Shown here: in pieces, positions 1 to 8,333 of the stretch
Layout of the letters: each line of letters opens with the position of its first letter
Numbering within the stretch: the stretch's first letter is position 1
NCBI GenBank assembly: GCA_022770365.1
Contig: JALEHU010000012.1
Location: forward strand, 1-32,101
Origin: Blautia sp.
GTDB lineage: Bacteria; Bacillota; Clostridia; Lachnospirales; Lachnospiraceae
Direction: 5' to 3'
DNA length: 32,101 nucleotides
Notes under the pieces: generated by a model
What the model saw: only the letters and a program-made list of their open reading frames with translations
Database searches by the model: none
What the model was told of the DNA's origin: nothing
Made by a program: the position numbers and the translations under genes

Positions 1-1833
1 CAGGGCGTGGTAGTAGGCACTGGTGGCAGTCCAGATATTGATCCATGCGGCATTGTGATGACGCAGCAGCTCCGCATATCGCTCCTCAAATGTATATCTC
101 TGTTCTACATCCGCACACAGGGAAAGCCTCCATGACAGAAAATCACAGCAAAGTGCCATATTTTCCTGTCCGTTGCCCTCAATCTGCGCATAAGCGCCTT
201 CCAACCCAATGCGTGCGTCTGTGAATCGGCCCTGCATATATGCAGCCTCCGCCCGCATGATTTTCTCAGCGCCCTGCCCGTGGCCGTCGGTGATCTTGTA
301 GTAGTGCGGCATAGACTCATCCATCTCGACAAGCTCACTTTCCAGCTCGCCCGGAGCGCGGTAGAACATCATCAGCACCGACGGAGAACCAAACGTCCAA
401 CCGCCGCTTTTGTGGATGCTGATGGCCCTGCGGGACATCTGCGCGCTGGCACTGCGGTGCAGACGGCTCATGGCGCTGATATCATTGTAGCAGAGGAAAC
501 TCAAAATCAGATCGCATTCGCCCAGAAGATTGCCTCGTTCATCGGATGGCATTTCCGGTTGTTCCTCAATAGACGTCAGAAGAAGCGACTTCAGTTCCAT
601 CATCTTCGGGATCAGCCGCCAGTTGAACATACAGCGCATCAGCACCAGAATAGCCAGCGGATGTGCTTTCAGAACAGAAACAGGGCACTCGTCGATCATA
701 GCCAGCACCGATTCCGGATGCAGAGACGAGAGCAATATACCGGTGTCCTTTTGTATCACATGCAGCAATGCGTCATAATTTCCGCTCTGCCGGTAGGCCG
801 CCATTGCATGAAGATATTGCCGGTGATCTTCATACCATGCGCCGAAATTCTCACGATATATTATCTGCTTTTCTTTTTCCAACGTCAGGAACGTGCGCTC
901 TGCACATACCTTCATCATGTGATGGAAGCGAAAAGTCACACCGTCCGGTAAACATTTTACAAATGCGTTTTGTGCGGTCAATACAGCGATCAGATTTCCC
1001 GCATCAGCATCCCCGGTGACAAAACGCGCCATTTCTACGGTAAACTCATCGGCAAGCCCCATGACTGCAAGAAAAATCCGTTGTTTTTCGGGAAGCGGGT
1101 CGATCATGGCGGCGGTGAACATGGTGTAAATGTCAGAATTGCGGTCAGGCAATGCCCCGCGTTCCGAAAGTGTCCGCAGGTTCAGATAGATTGCGGAAAA
1201 CCATCCCTCGCTGGAATAAAGCAGGCTTTCGATCTGTGCATCGGAAAGATCCATTCCACATCTGTGGGCATAAACGGCAAGCTCCGTGTGGTTTAGCCGC
1301 AGCTGCTCCATGCCGATCTGATAGACCCGGCTCCCAAGCCGGACAATTTCCCCGGCGGGCAGGAACCGATCCCGGCTGGCGATGATGAGATGTACATTGC
1401 CGGGCAGCCGGTTTGCAAGAGTACAGAAGAAACCGGAAATACGCTTATCTGTCAACAGGTGGAAATCATCAATAAAAATATAGCAGGGATTTTCTCCCGC
1501 CAGCTCGTGGCAGAGATCATCTGTCAGCATACTGCTGCCTGCTGCATCGCCGGGACAGGGATAGTCACACAGGAAATCAAGTCCCGCATGCGCAAAAGCG
1601 TCCTGCACACTTTTCCAGAAGATCGTGAGATTATCGGCATATACGCTGATGCGGATGACTAATCGTTCCTCTGCTTTTTCGTGTTCTTCTAAATACCAGT
1701 TTATTGCCGTTGTTTTTCCGTATCCCATCGGGGCGACAATGGTGGTCATCGCGCAGCGGGAGATTGGCCGCAAACTCTCCTGCAGCCGTTCGGATATGTA
1801 AATGGTATTCAGGTTCCATTTTGATTTTGGCAT
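1..1833 (-). CDS. MalT/LuxR-type ATP-dependent transcriptional regulator, partial
   Basis: An uninterrupted minus-strand frame of 611 codons starts at 1833 and runs off the left edge, so the C terminus is missing. The ATG is preceded by a good ribosome binding site (GCGGAGGT). The N terminus holds a P-loop (APMGYGKTT, about residues 34-42) and a Walker B-like strand (YIFIDDFHLL, about residue 118). After it comes a long helical region rich in Leu/Ala/Tyr, as in the TPR-like part of MalT-family (STAND ATPase) activators. The LuxR-type helix-turn-helix of this family is C-terminal and would lie outside the window. Such proteins bind ATP plus an inducer, oligomerise and activate transcription. 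The effector cannot be told from the sequence. The family call rests on the P-loop, Walker B and overall architecture, and the DNA-binding domain is not seen. Confidence 0.8.
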   Translation of the reverse strand, partial: MPKSKWNLNTIYISERLQESLRPISRCAMTTIVAPMGYGKTTAINWYLEEHEKAEERLVIRISVYADNLTIFWKSVQDAFAHAGLDFLCDYPCPGDAAGSSMLTDDLCHELAGENPCYIFIDDFHLLTDKRISGFFCTLANRLPGNVHLIIASRDRFLPAGEIVRLGSRVYQIGMEQLRLNHTELAVYAHRCGMDLSDAQIESLLYSSEGWFSAIYLNLRTLSERGALPDRNSDIYTMFTAAMIDPLPEKQRIFLAVMGLADEFTVEMARFVTGDADAGNLIAVLTAQNAFVKCLPDGVTFRFHHMMKVCAERTFLTLEKEKQIIYRENFGAWYEDHRQYLHAMAAYRQSGNYDALLHVIQKDTGILLSSLHPESVLAMIDECPVSVLKAHPLAILVLMRCMFNWRLIPKMMELKSLLLTSIEEQPEMPSDERGNLLGECDLILSFLCYNDISAMSRLHRSASAQMSRRAISIHKSGGWTFGSPSVLMMFYRAPGELESELVEMDESMPHYYKITDGHGQGAEKIMRAEAAYMQGRFTDARIGLEGAYAQIEGNGQENMALCCDFLSWRLSLCADVEQRYTFEERYAELLRHHNAAWINIWTATSAYYHAL

Positions 1834-1868
1834 GGTGCATACCTCCGCAAGAATAATCAACAATCTAC

Positions 1869-1897
1869 ATTATAGACGAATATACGAATTGTTTCAA
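1869..1897 (-). promoter_or_regulatory. Sigma-A-type promoter of the MalT-like regulator
   Basis: On the minus strand TTGAAA (1897-1892) and TATAAT (1874-1869) are separated by 17 bases, close to the vegetative consensus. The start codon at 1833 lies about 30 bases downstream of the predicted transcription start. Confidence 0.7.
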
Positions 1898-1910
1898 GCA
1901 TTTCCCGGAT

Positions 1911-1955
1911 GCAAAAATCGCTGCAATGCCAATATTTTCAGGCATTGCAGCGATT
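1911..1955 (-). terminator. Intrinsic terminator of the secreted-protein gene
   Basis: A perfect 15-bp inverted repeat (1916-1930 with 1941-1955, 10-base loop) is followed on the minus strand by a run of five T. It lies just downstream of the stop at 1992 and upstream of the next promoter, so it separates the two minus-strand genes. Confidence 0.85.
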
Positions 1956-1991
1956 CTGTTGTTCCTTGGCTGTCAATTATGCAGGAGATTA

Positions 1992-3500
1992 TCAATACTC
2001 GCAAAGTCTTCCGTCACCATCAATGTAATATTCATCTGTCGATCCGACGTATATATTATCCTGGCCGTCAAAATACATTACGCTTCCCTCACCGTCATAA
2101 TAGAAATATGTTTCACCCGGGTCACTCTCTTCCACAAAGTCATACGGGAAATTATCTCCCCTTCCATCTTCTTCATAATACTGATTTTCTTCCGAAACAT
2201 AATCACCATTTTCATCTCCGGTAGGCTGTGCCTCATAAGCGACGGATTCTGATTCTCTGCAAAAAGCAGCATCTGCATAAAAGCTTCCATATCCATCAAT
2301 TACAGGTGTAAGCATTAAATCCCCATTTCCGTCCAGGCTCACATCTGCCACATGACTTCCATCTGAAGAATACAGATTTAATGCAGTCGTTCCGGAAGTC
2401 TTAAACGTACCGCTGTCAAAAAGATACCCTCCACTGCCGTCTTCATTTAAAGCATTGTAAATTTCCCAGGTTCCATCGCCATTGAGACGAATACTTTCCG
2501 CATTCAGATCCCCATACTGGTACCAGGTATCAAAATAGGCAATAAACATTTCCAGGCTTTTTCCTTCGGCACTTGGATCATAATCTATTTCCTCAGTCGT
2601 TTCGTCAGTCTGGAGCTTTAAAACCTCTGTGAGAGTAATGGAATTCACTGCGTTCTGGTACTCCTCTTCCATGTCCTCTGCAAAATCCGCATCCATTTTG
2701 AATGCGTACACATAGGTATTGGTGTCCGTCTGGAAAAAGATCATTTTCCACTGGCAGGTATCTTCATTTTCACCAGTCGTAAACGTAATATCATAAGCCG
2801 GATAGGTGAGCTTCTCAGAAAGACTTTGATTATTGCTTTCCTCATAATCCTTTATTTCGCTTTCGCTTACCATTTCGGCGAACTCTTTCCTGAATTCTTC
2901 TCTGGTTTCGTCTGCATCCCAATCTATCAACGCACTGCAGTTCACGATTACCAAAATTCCATCCTCTGTCATGTCCGAATAAAAATAACCGCCATTCCAG
3001 GAGGAATTATTGTACAACGGTTTTAAATCTGTGTACTGTTCATCAGTTGTCAGAATATAGGTGGGATTTTGTGATTCTTCCTCCTGCTCCTCCTCGATTG
3101 TTTCCCCATCTTCTTCCATTCTTGTAAAGGCAGTGCCCTCATCATTTCCCATATGAATGCTGTTCTCAGAATCCTGATATATGCCCTCTAACCATATACC
3201 AATCCTGTTATACATGTCATAACGGCCATTTCCATCTCCATATTCATCCACATATACCAGATATCCCTGGAAATCCTCAGTTTCCTCTAAGTGATATACA
3301 AAGAGGCCGTCTTCTGTTATGGTAAGTGTTTCTTCTTCCTTGGAATCTGCATTTTCCCAGAAACCAGCTATTTTTGAAAAATCTGCTGTTTCCGTCTGAC
3401 TTTCTGTATCCTGTGCCAGCACTGGCTGAACAGTGGCAACGGACATCGATGCCGCACTTAATGCTAAAGCCATGGTCACTGCTAATGCTTTTTTCTTCAT
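1992..3500 (-). CDS. Secreted acidic protein of unknown function
   Basis: This 502-residue protein begins with a typical Sec signal peptide (basic MKKK, hydrophobic core, likely cleavage after a VLA-type site near residue 29). There is no lipobox Cys, sortase motif or membrane anchor, so it is predicted to be released or loosely wall-held. The mature part is very rich in Asp, Glu and Tyr. Two segments, near residues 42-110 and 325-420, look like related small beta-barrel modules: each has a W/F-rich start, then a turn with an 'E/NGDG' motif. Between them lies an alpha/beta segment around residues 155-295. The last ~50 residues repeat a Tyr-Asp-Gly pattern (YYDGEG, YFDGQD, YIDGDG). The start has a clear AAGGAGA ribosome binding site. 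I recognise no family. Confidence 0.75.
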   Translation of the reverse strand: MKKKALAVTMALALSAASMSVATVQPVLAQDTESQTETADFSKIAGFWENADSKEEETLTITEDGLFVYHLEETEDFQGYLVYVDEYGDGNGRYDMYNRIGIWLEGIYQDSENSIHMGNDEGTAFTRMEEDGETIEEEQEEESQNPTYILTTDEQYTDLKPLYNNSSWNGGYFYSDMTEDGILVIVNCSALIDWDADETREEFRKEFAEMVSESEIKDYEESNNQSLSEKLTYPAYDITFTTGENEDTCQWKMIFFQTDTNTYVYAFKMDADFAEDMEEEYQNAVNSITLTEVLKLQTDETTEEIDYDPSAEGKSLEMFIAYFDTWYQYGDLNAESIRLNGDGTWEIYNALNEDGSGGYLFDSGTFKTSGTTALNLYSSDGSHVADVSLDGNGDLMLTPVIDGYGSFYADAAFCRESESVAYEAQPTGDENGDYVSEENQYYEEDGRGDNFPYDFVEESDPGETYFYYDGEGSVMYFDGQDNIYVGSTDEYYIDGDGRLCEY

Positions 3501-3512
3501 ATCAATTCTCCT

Positions 3513-3571
3513 TTTCAGTATAATATTTTACGATTTCAGCCAAATCAACCGCATTTATATTATATAATGAA
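3513..3571 (-). promoter_or_regulatory. Probable promoter region of the secreted-protein gene
   Basis: Upstream of the start at 3500 the minus strand is AT-rich. It carries TTGATT, 17 bases, then TATTAT, and a second TATAAT farther upstream near 3560 without a good -35. Which is used cannot be decided by eye. Confidence 0.4.
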
Positions 3572-3630
3572 TCATAAAAAGCAACTATTAACGAAAGGTT
3601 AATTTCTGTGCCATCTAGAGCAGCTCCGGC

Positions 3631-3831
3631 TCAGTGAAGCGTACTCCGTTTCCTTTTCTTCATATTTACTATAACATAGCGATTATAGAAGATGTGGCGG
3701 CTCCACCACGCCCAGTATTCTTCCAGTGTGTCATAGGGATAAAATCCGCCGGAGTAGATATCAGTGATCCCATATTTCTGTTGGAAGTCTGAAAAATATC
3801 GTTCAAAATGCTCTCCGCATGGACCCGAAGC
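3631..3831 (-). pseudogene. Remnant of a Sir2-like NAD-dependent deacylase gene
   Basis: A 66-codon minus-strand frame with no start codon, RBS or full domain lies in the 440-base gap between genes. It is bounded by an in-frame TAA (3832-3834) and a TGA (3631-3633). Its translation contains GEHFERYFSDFQQKYG, then IYSGGFYPYDTLEEYWAWWS and RHIFYNRY. From memory these match the segment after the NAD-binding GAGxSxxAGF motif of the Lachnospiraceae/streptococcal SIR2 family, where a YF-DF--KYG--D-YSGGFYP--T-EEYWA-WSR-I--NRY pattern is conserved. Both the preceding NAD motif and the following catalytic His region are absent. I infer that the gene was destroyed by deletions on both sides. The assignment is from recall and has not been searched. 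Confidence 0.6.
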
Positions 3832-3873
3832 TTATGTGCTTCCCGGATTTTTCCGGCTTTTCAAATTCTCCTC

Positions 3874-3900
3874 TTGCCATCCGTTCTGTTTCCATATAAT
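3874..3900 (+). promoter_or_regulatory. Possible promoter of the TauE/SafE gene
   Basis: TTGCCA (3874-3879) and TATAAT (3895-3900) are separated by 15 bases, shorter than ideal. They lie 40 bases before the start at 3941. Confidence 0.4.
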
Positions 3901-3940
3901 ATGAATGAAGAATAATTTGTCTTTTTAAGGAGTGTCTGTT

Positions 3941-4690
3941 ATGAATCTGATCCCGTTTCTCATTATCTGTCCCCTGACTTTTCTGGCCGGACTGGTGGAT
4001 GCCATCGGCGGCGGAGGCGGCCTTATCTCCCTTCCGGCCTTTTTACTGGCCGGCCTTCCGCCCCATGCTGCCATCGCCACAAACAAACTTTCTTCCTCTG
4101 TGGGAACAACGGTTTCCACTGTTCGGTACTGTAAAAACGGCTTTTTTAACCGGGTTCTGGCAATTCCCGGCATTTTGCTGGCTCTGTGCGGCTCTTTTCT
4201 GGGTGCACGGCTTCTGCTTCACACCGATGATGCCGTGCTGAAAAAAATGATGATGATTATTCTTCCGGTGGTAGCAGTGATCGTCCTTCTGGACAAAAAA
4301 GAGCCGGAATATGATCACTCATTTCCGACTTCTAAACGTATGATAATTGTATGTATCAGTGCTTTTATAATCGGTCTTTACGATGGCTTTTACGGGCCCG
4401 GCACCGGTACCTTCCTACTGCTTGCCCTTACCCGTCTGGCTCATATGGATGTCCGCACAGCTTCCGGCAATGTCAAGCTAATCAATCTCTCCTCCAATGC
4501 CGCTGCCCTGGCCACGCTGCTTTTCAGCGGATACATAAACGCCGCCTACGGTCTGGCCGGTGCCGTTTTCTGCCTGGCAGGCCACTATCTCGGTTCCGGT
4601 CTGGTCATCAAGAACGGAAGCCGCATTGTGCGGCCCGTTATTATCCTGGTGCTGATTCTGTTATTTATCAAAGTGATATCCGGGAACTGA
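3941..4690 (+). CDS. TauE/SafE family sulfite/organosulfonate exporter-like membrane protein
   Basis: The product has 249 residues and about eight hydrophobic segments. Two related halves each carry the family signature. The first is a GGGGG stretch (residues 23-27) followed by ATNKLSSSVGT; the second is FYGPGTGTF (about residue 153) followed by ASGNVKLINLSSN. This inverted internal repeat and length are usual for TauE/SafE (DUF81) proteins, which sit in the cytoplasmic membrane and are thought to move small sulfur-containing or organic anions. I chose the ATG at 3941 because AAGGAG lies 8 bases before it; an in-frame GTG at 3932 overlaps that ribosome binding site and is less likely. It is a single-gene unit closed by a hairpin. 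No neighbour identifies the substrate. Confidence 0.85.
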   Translation: MNLIPFLIICPLTFLAGLVDAIGGGGGLISLPAFLLAGLPPHAAIATNKLSSSVGTTVSTVRYCKNGFFNRVLAIPGILLALCGSFLGARLLLHTDDAVLKKMMMIILPVVAVIVLLDKKEPEYDHSFPTSKRMIIVCISAFIIGLYDGFYGPGTGTFLLLALTRLAHMDVRTASGNVKLINLSSNAAALATLLFSGYINAAYGLAGAVFCLAGHYLGSGLVIKNGSRIVRPVIILVLILLFIKVISGN

Positions 4691-4743
4691 CCCATCCGGA
4701 AAACTGATGTTTTTTCGTTGGAGATTTTTCTTTGATATCATAT

Positions 4744-4798
4744 AATAAAAGAAGGGCTGACCGCTTCTCATGAAAGCATCAGTCCTTCTTCTTTTATT
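4744..4798. terminator. Bidirectional terminator between the TauE/SafE gene and glgA
   Basis: AATAAAAGAAGG-GCTGA (from 4744) pairs with TCAG-CCTTCTTCTTTTATT (to 4798). The A/T-rich outer arms give a T-run on both strands. It lies between two convergent genes. Confidence 0.8.
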
Positions 4799-4855
4799 GG
4801 TCATATTTGATATTCTGATTCTTTAAAAGTTATTTTGTCGTCTCTGCACAGGGTT

Positions 4856-6973
4856 TTACCATGTCAGTTCCAGATACAGATCTTTGTACTGTTTTGCAGA
4901 ATTATCCCAGGAAAGATTCTTATCCATATCTCTCTGAACCATTTCATCCCAGCACCAGCGGTTGGTGAAATATAATGTCTTTGCACGGTTGATGGCATCC
5001 AGCAGCCAGCCAGCATCGTATTTGTCAAATGTAAATCCGTTTCCGCCATTCGTGTACATGTTATACGGCTCTACGGTATCTTTCAGGCCGCCGGTTTCGC
5101 GAACGATCGGAATAGTACCATAATGCATGGCGATCAGCTGTGTCAGTCCGCAGGGTTCAAACTGTGACGGAACTAACAAGGCGTCTGCTCCTGCATAGAT
5201 TTTGTGTGCTCTTGTCTCATCATACATGATATTGGAGCATACATTGCCTTTATATGCATTTTCATAATAGCGGAAGGAATTCTCATAAATATCATCGCCT
5301 GTACCAAGTACCACGATCTGTGTATGCTCATCCATAATATACGGAATAATTGCATTAACAAGATCAAGACCCTTCTGATCCGTCAGACGGGAAATCAGAC
5401 CGATCACGAATTTATGGTCATCCTGAACAAGACCAAGCTCTTCCTGCAGTCTGCGTTTGTTTTCCTTCTTCTGAGGCAGAACATTTGTAATATCATAATT
5501 TGCATACAGTCTCGGATCTGTTGCGCTGTTCCAGATATCATAGTCGATGCCATTAACGATACCTCTCAGTTTATTGGAATGATATCTCAGATGAGCATCA
5601 AGATGTTCTCCGTAATAAGGTGTCTGGATTTCACCTGCATAGGTATTGCTTACTGTGGTGATCACATTTGAATATGTAAGACCGCCCTTCAGCATATTTG
5701 CGTCATTATAGCCTTCCTTTAATGCATCTTTGTTAAATACATAATCCGGCAGTCCTGTCCAGTAACTCAGAGTCGGGATATTATAAATTCCCTGGAATCT
5801 CAGGTTGTGAATGGTCAGGATCGTTTTTGCTGAGGATAATCTTGTATTTTCGAATAATGTTCTTAAATATACCGGAACCAGAGCAGCCTGCCAGTCATGA
5901 CAGTGAATGATATCCGGAAGCCAGTCCATATAATTCAGTGCAGCAAGTGCAGCTTTTGCAAAATAACAGTATTTCGGAATGTCATCGATCAGGTTGGTGT
6001 ACGGATTTCCGCTTCCGAAGAATTCTTCATTATCGATAAAATCATAAACAACGCCGTCCCAGACATATTCCATGATTCCCACATAGAAAGATCTGCCGTC
6101 AGAGCAGAGTTTCATGTCAAAGGAACCTCTGTATACCATTTTTTCCTGATATTCCCACGGAATACATTTGTAACGGGGAAGAATCACTTTGACATCGCAG
6201 TTCTGTTTTACCAGAGCTTTTGGAAGGGCATACATAACATCACCAAGTCCTCCGGTCTTAACGAACGGATAACATTCGGATCCGATAAAAGCAACGCTTC
6301 TTCTCGGGGATGTATATATTTCCTGTTTCGGCTCTTCAACTGCCGGTTCTTCATGTACCGCTTCTTCTGCTGCAGGTTCTTCAGCATAGATTTCTTCTGT
6401 TTTTACTTCTTCAGGAGCAGCTTCTGGTTTCACTTCTTCTGCTGCAGGTTCTTCAGCTTTCGCTTTTCTTGTGGTTCTTTTTGCAGCAGGTTTTTTCGCT
6501 GCTGTTTTTTTGGCTGCTGCTTTTTTCGTTTTTTCTTCTTTTGCAGTTTCTGCTTTAACTTCTTCTTTTGCTTCCTCTGCTTTCGGAATTTCAGTTTCTT
6601 CTTCCTTCGGAGTTTCAGTCTTTTCTTCCTTCGGAGTTTCAGCCTTTTCTTCCTTCGGGGTTTCAGCTTTTTCTTCCTTCGGGGTTTCAGCCTTTTCTGT
6701 CTTCGGAGCCTCTGCTGCTGTTTCTTCAGCCTTTACCGTTTTCGCTCTCGATGTTCTTTTTCTTGGCGCTTTTGCTTTCGTTTCTTTCTTTGGCTCTTCA
6801 GCCGTGAGAGCCGCTTCCTCAGCTGTTTCTTTTTCTGCTTTTACTTCTTCAACAGCCTCGTCCTTTATTACAGTATTCTCTGCTGCAGCTGTCTTTGCTG
6901 TTTTTTTCACCGGGGCTTTTTTTCTGCCTTCAGTAGTTTTTGTTGTAGCTTTGGTTGCGCTTTTTCTTGCCAT
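4856..6973 (-). CDS. glgA: Glycogen synthase (GT5) with long Lys/Ala/Glu/Pro-rich N-terminal tail
   Basis: The 705-residue product has two parts. Residues ~226-705 are a complete bacterial ADP-glucose glycogen synthase of normal length (~480 aa). They include the ADP-glucose-binding KTGGLGDV near residue 239, HCHDWQAALVP, LTIHNLRFQG, NGIDYDIWN, SRLTDQKGLDL and the PSQFEPCGLTQL motif around the catalytic Glu. Residues 1-225 are a low-complexity tail. It has a basic start, five 8-residue units of the KAETPKEE type (about residues 94-133), a Lys/Ala-rich stretch (AAAKKTAAKKPAAKRTTRKAK, about residues 152-172) like histone H1 tails, and a final acidic part. The frame is intact across the join and the only good ribosome binding site (GGAGG, 5-6 bases upstream) is at 6973, so the tail is encoded with the enzyme. 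No other glg gene is nearby. Enzyme call very secure; tail function unknown. Confidence 0.95.
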   Translation of the reverse strand: MARKSATKATTKTTEGRKKAPVKKTAKTAAAENTVIKDEAVEEVKAEKETAEEAALTAEEPKKETKAKAPRKRTSRAKTVKAEETAAEAPKTEKAETPKEEKAETPKEEKAETPKEEKTETPKEEETEIPKAEEAKEEVKAETAKEEKTKKAAAKKTAAKKPAAKRTTRKAKAEEPAAEEVKPEAAPEEVKTEEIYAEEPAAEEAVHEEPAVEEPKQEIYTSPRRSVAFIGSECYPFVKTGGLGDVMYALPKALVKQNCDVKVILPRYKCIPWEYQEKMVYRGSFDMKLCSDGRSFYVGIMEYVWDGVVYDFIDNEEFFGSGNPYTNLIDDIPKYCYFAKAALAALNYMDWLPDIIHCHDWQAALVPVYLRTLFENTRLSSAKTILTIHNLRFQGIYNIPTLSYWTGLPDYVFNKDALKEGYNDANMLKGGLTYSNVITTVSNTYAGEIQTPYYGEHLDAHLRYHSNKLRGIVNGIDYDIWNSATDPRLYANYDITNVLPQKKENKRRLQEELGLVQDDHKFVIGLISRLTDQKGLDLVNAIIPYIMDEHTQIVVLGTGDDIYENSFRYYENAYKGNVCSNIMYDETRAHKIYAGADALLVPSQFEPCGLTQLIAMHYGTIPIVRETGGLKDTVEPYNMYTNGGNGFTFDKYDAGWLLDAINRAKTLYFTNRWCWDEMVQRDMDKNLSWDNSAKQYKDLYLELTW
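6574..6694 (-). repeat. 24-bp tandem repeat encoding KAETPKEE units in glgA
   Basis: Five head-to-tail 24-bp units encode KAETPKEE (three times), KTETPKEE and a diverged ETEIPKAE. Such an array can change unit number by slippage without breaking the frame. Confidence 0.85.
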
Positions 6974-7129
6974 ACGATACCTCCAAAATTAATCATAATG
7001 CTTTGGTCTCTACAATAAATCTCTGGTCGTACAAGAAGCAGCATCACTTCATTTCATATATCAGGTCTAAAATGATTTTCATAGATCGCTTTGCATCGTT
7101 CTGAATCGCAATTAAGCATTTTCATTGAG

Positions 7130-7158
7130 ATTATATCATATATTTTTCTCTCACGCAA
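7130..7158 (-). promoter_or_regulatory. Promoter of glgA
   Basis: On the minus strand TTGCGT (7158-7153), 17 bases and TATAAT (7135-7130) form a good promoter. It leaves an untranslated leader of about 150 bases before the start at 6973, in which I see no named RNA element. Confidence 0.65.
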
Positions 7159-7163
7159 ACATC

Positions 7164-7201
7164 AAAAAAGCTGCTCCGCTATAATTCGCAGTACAGCTTT
7201 T
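7164..7201 (-). terminator. Terminator of the macrodomain-DHH operon
   Basis: AAAAGCTG (7166-7173) pairs with CAGCTTTT (7194-7201), and the minus strand continues as a T-run. It lies about 50 bases after the stop at 7250 and just upstream of the glgA promoter. Confidence 0.75.
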
Positions 7202-7249
7202 CTTTCGTGTCAGATTATCTCTGTAAATCTGATATATTCTTTTCACGTA

Positions 7250-8278
7250 TCATGCATTTTTTCCGGCTCTCATCTCTTCGATTTTCTGAAGGATCTCATT
7301 TCTTAATTTCTCAGAATCATCGATCTTTTTGCGCAGACCGGAAGCCCCTGCATGTCCGCCGCCCCCGAAAGGAAGCAGCAGCTGATTTACATCAATCCAT
7401 TTTCCGTCCGACCTGAACGAACATCTCCAAACATCAGGCTCCTCCTCATACATAGTGAATCCCATCTCAATATCATCACAGTTCCTTAAGATTCCTCCGA
7501 TGGGATGGATATCCTCATAGCCAATGCCATATTTACGGATTTCTTCCTGATTGACACACACATAGACAACTTTTCCATCCACAGCGCGCTTCGACATGTG
7601 CAGCAGCATTGCCTGCTTTTCCAGGTCATCCAGCGTCTGTGCATGCATGGTACGCACGATTGCTCTGTGATTAACTCCCATTCCGAGCAGTCCTAAAACT
7701 GCCTGAAAAGTAGTTTCCTTTGCTCTTTCAAAACATGCTGTGTCATGAACGATTCCCAGATAAACGTAGTCTGCCGCATTTGGCGAACAGCTTTTCTTTA
7801 CAGCTTCTTCCGATTTTTTCCATTTCTCCCAGTCCAGCATGCCATAAATATTTTCAGCACAAGCTTCCGAAATCTTTGTGTAATTTACATCACCGTAACC
7901 TTCATCGGATGCATGATGATCGATCACAAGCGTTGCTGCAGCTTTTTCATACAGATCATAACCAATGATTCGTGCTCTTGTTGCTGTATCACAGACAATC
8001 ACACCATATTCTTCCGTTCCCATCTTATCATTGTCAGGTTTCTCAAACGGACAGAATACCTGATCTTTAACCACCAGTTTTTTCGGTCCCTTATCAAGAG
8101 TTTCCGCCAGGTACGGAAAAACACGATACTGAGGATATACCGCATGGATATAATGCGCCAGTCCCATCACACTCCCGGCTGCATCTCCATCCGGATTCAT
8201 ATGTCCCAGTATAACGACTGATTGTAAATGATTTTTCTCCATCATCTGCTCGAAATGTGTATTAAAGTTAAACTCCAT
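7250..8278 (-). CDS. DHH/DHHA1 family phosphoesterase (NrnA-like)
   Basis: The 342-residue protein carries the DHH-family metal motifs in order: GHMNPDGDAAGS (residues 25-36), CDTATRARI (about 96), DHHASDEG (about 119), and the C-terminal DHHA1 signature GGGGHAGASG (about 305-315). This matches cytoplasmic, Mn-dependent NrnA-type enzymes that degrade 2-5-nt RNA and may also hydrolyse pAp or cyclic-dinucleotide-derived pNpN. Which substrate dominates cannot be told here, so no symbol is given. A good AAAGGAG ribosome binding site precedes the ATG at 8278. It is the second gene of a unit with the macrodomain gene, 55 bases downstream, and is followed by a terminator. The spacer has short repeats of the start region. 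Confidence 0.9.
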   Translation of the reverse strand: MEFNFNTHFEQMMEKNHLQSVVILGHMNPDGDAAGSVMGLAHYIHAVYPQYRVFPYLAETLDKGPKKLVVKDQVFCPFEKPDNDKMGTEEYGVIVCDTATRARIIGYDLYEKAAATLVIDHHASDEGYGDVNYTKISEACAENIYGMLDWEKWKKSEEAVKKSCSPNAADYVYLGIVHDTACFERAKETTFQAVLGLLGMGVNHRAIVRTMHAQTLDDLEKQAMLLHMSKRAVDGKVVYVCVNQEEIRKYGIGYEDIHPIGGILRNCDDIEMGFTMYEEEPDVWRCSFRSDGKWIDVNQLLLPFGGGGHAGASGLRKKIDDSEKLRNEILQKIEEMRAGKNA

Positions 8279-8304
8279 ATAGACTCCTTTTCATGCTATA
8301 AGTT

Positions 8305-8330
8305 CCATAGAGACTCTCCATAGAGGCTCT
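8305..8330. repeat. 13-bp tandem repeat in the macrodomain-DHH spacer
   Basis: CCATAGAGACTCT is followed directly by CCATAGAGGCTCT (one mismatch). A third partial copy, CCATATAGACTCC, overlaps the DHH start codon and its ribosome binding site. Confidence 0.7.
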
Positions 8331-8333
8331 TCT

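Noticed and set aside
280-951. Plus-strand 223-aa open frame
   Set aside because: It is opposite the uninterrupted MalT-like frame, which has a P-loop, a promoter and a ribosome binding site.
5897-7018. Long plus-strand frame (373 aa, Phe/Cys/Ser-rich) opposite the glgA tail, and another at 6471-6992
   Set aside because: They are mirror frames of the repetitive Lys/Glu/Ala codons of glgA. Composition is Phe/Cys/Ser-rich, no ribosome binding site is seen, and the minus-strand enzyme is certain.
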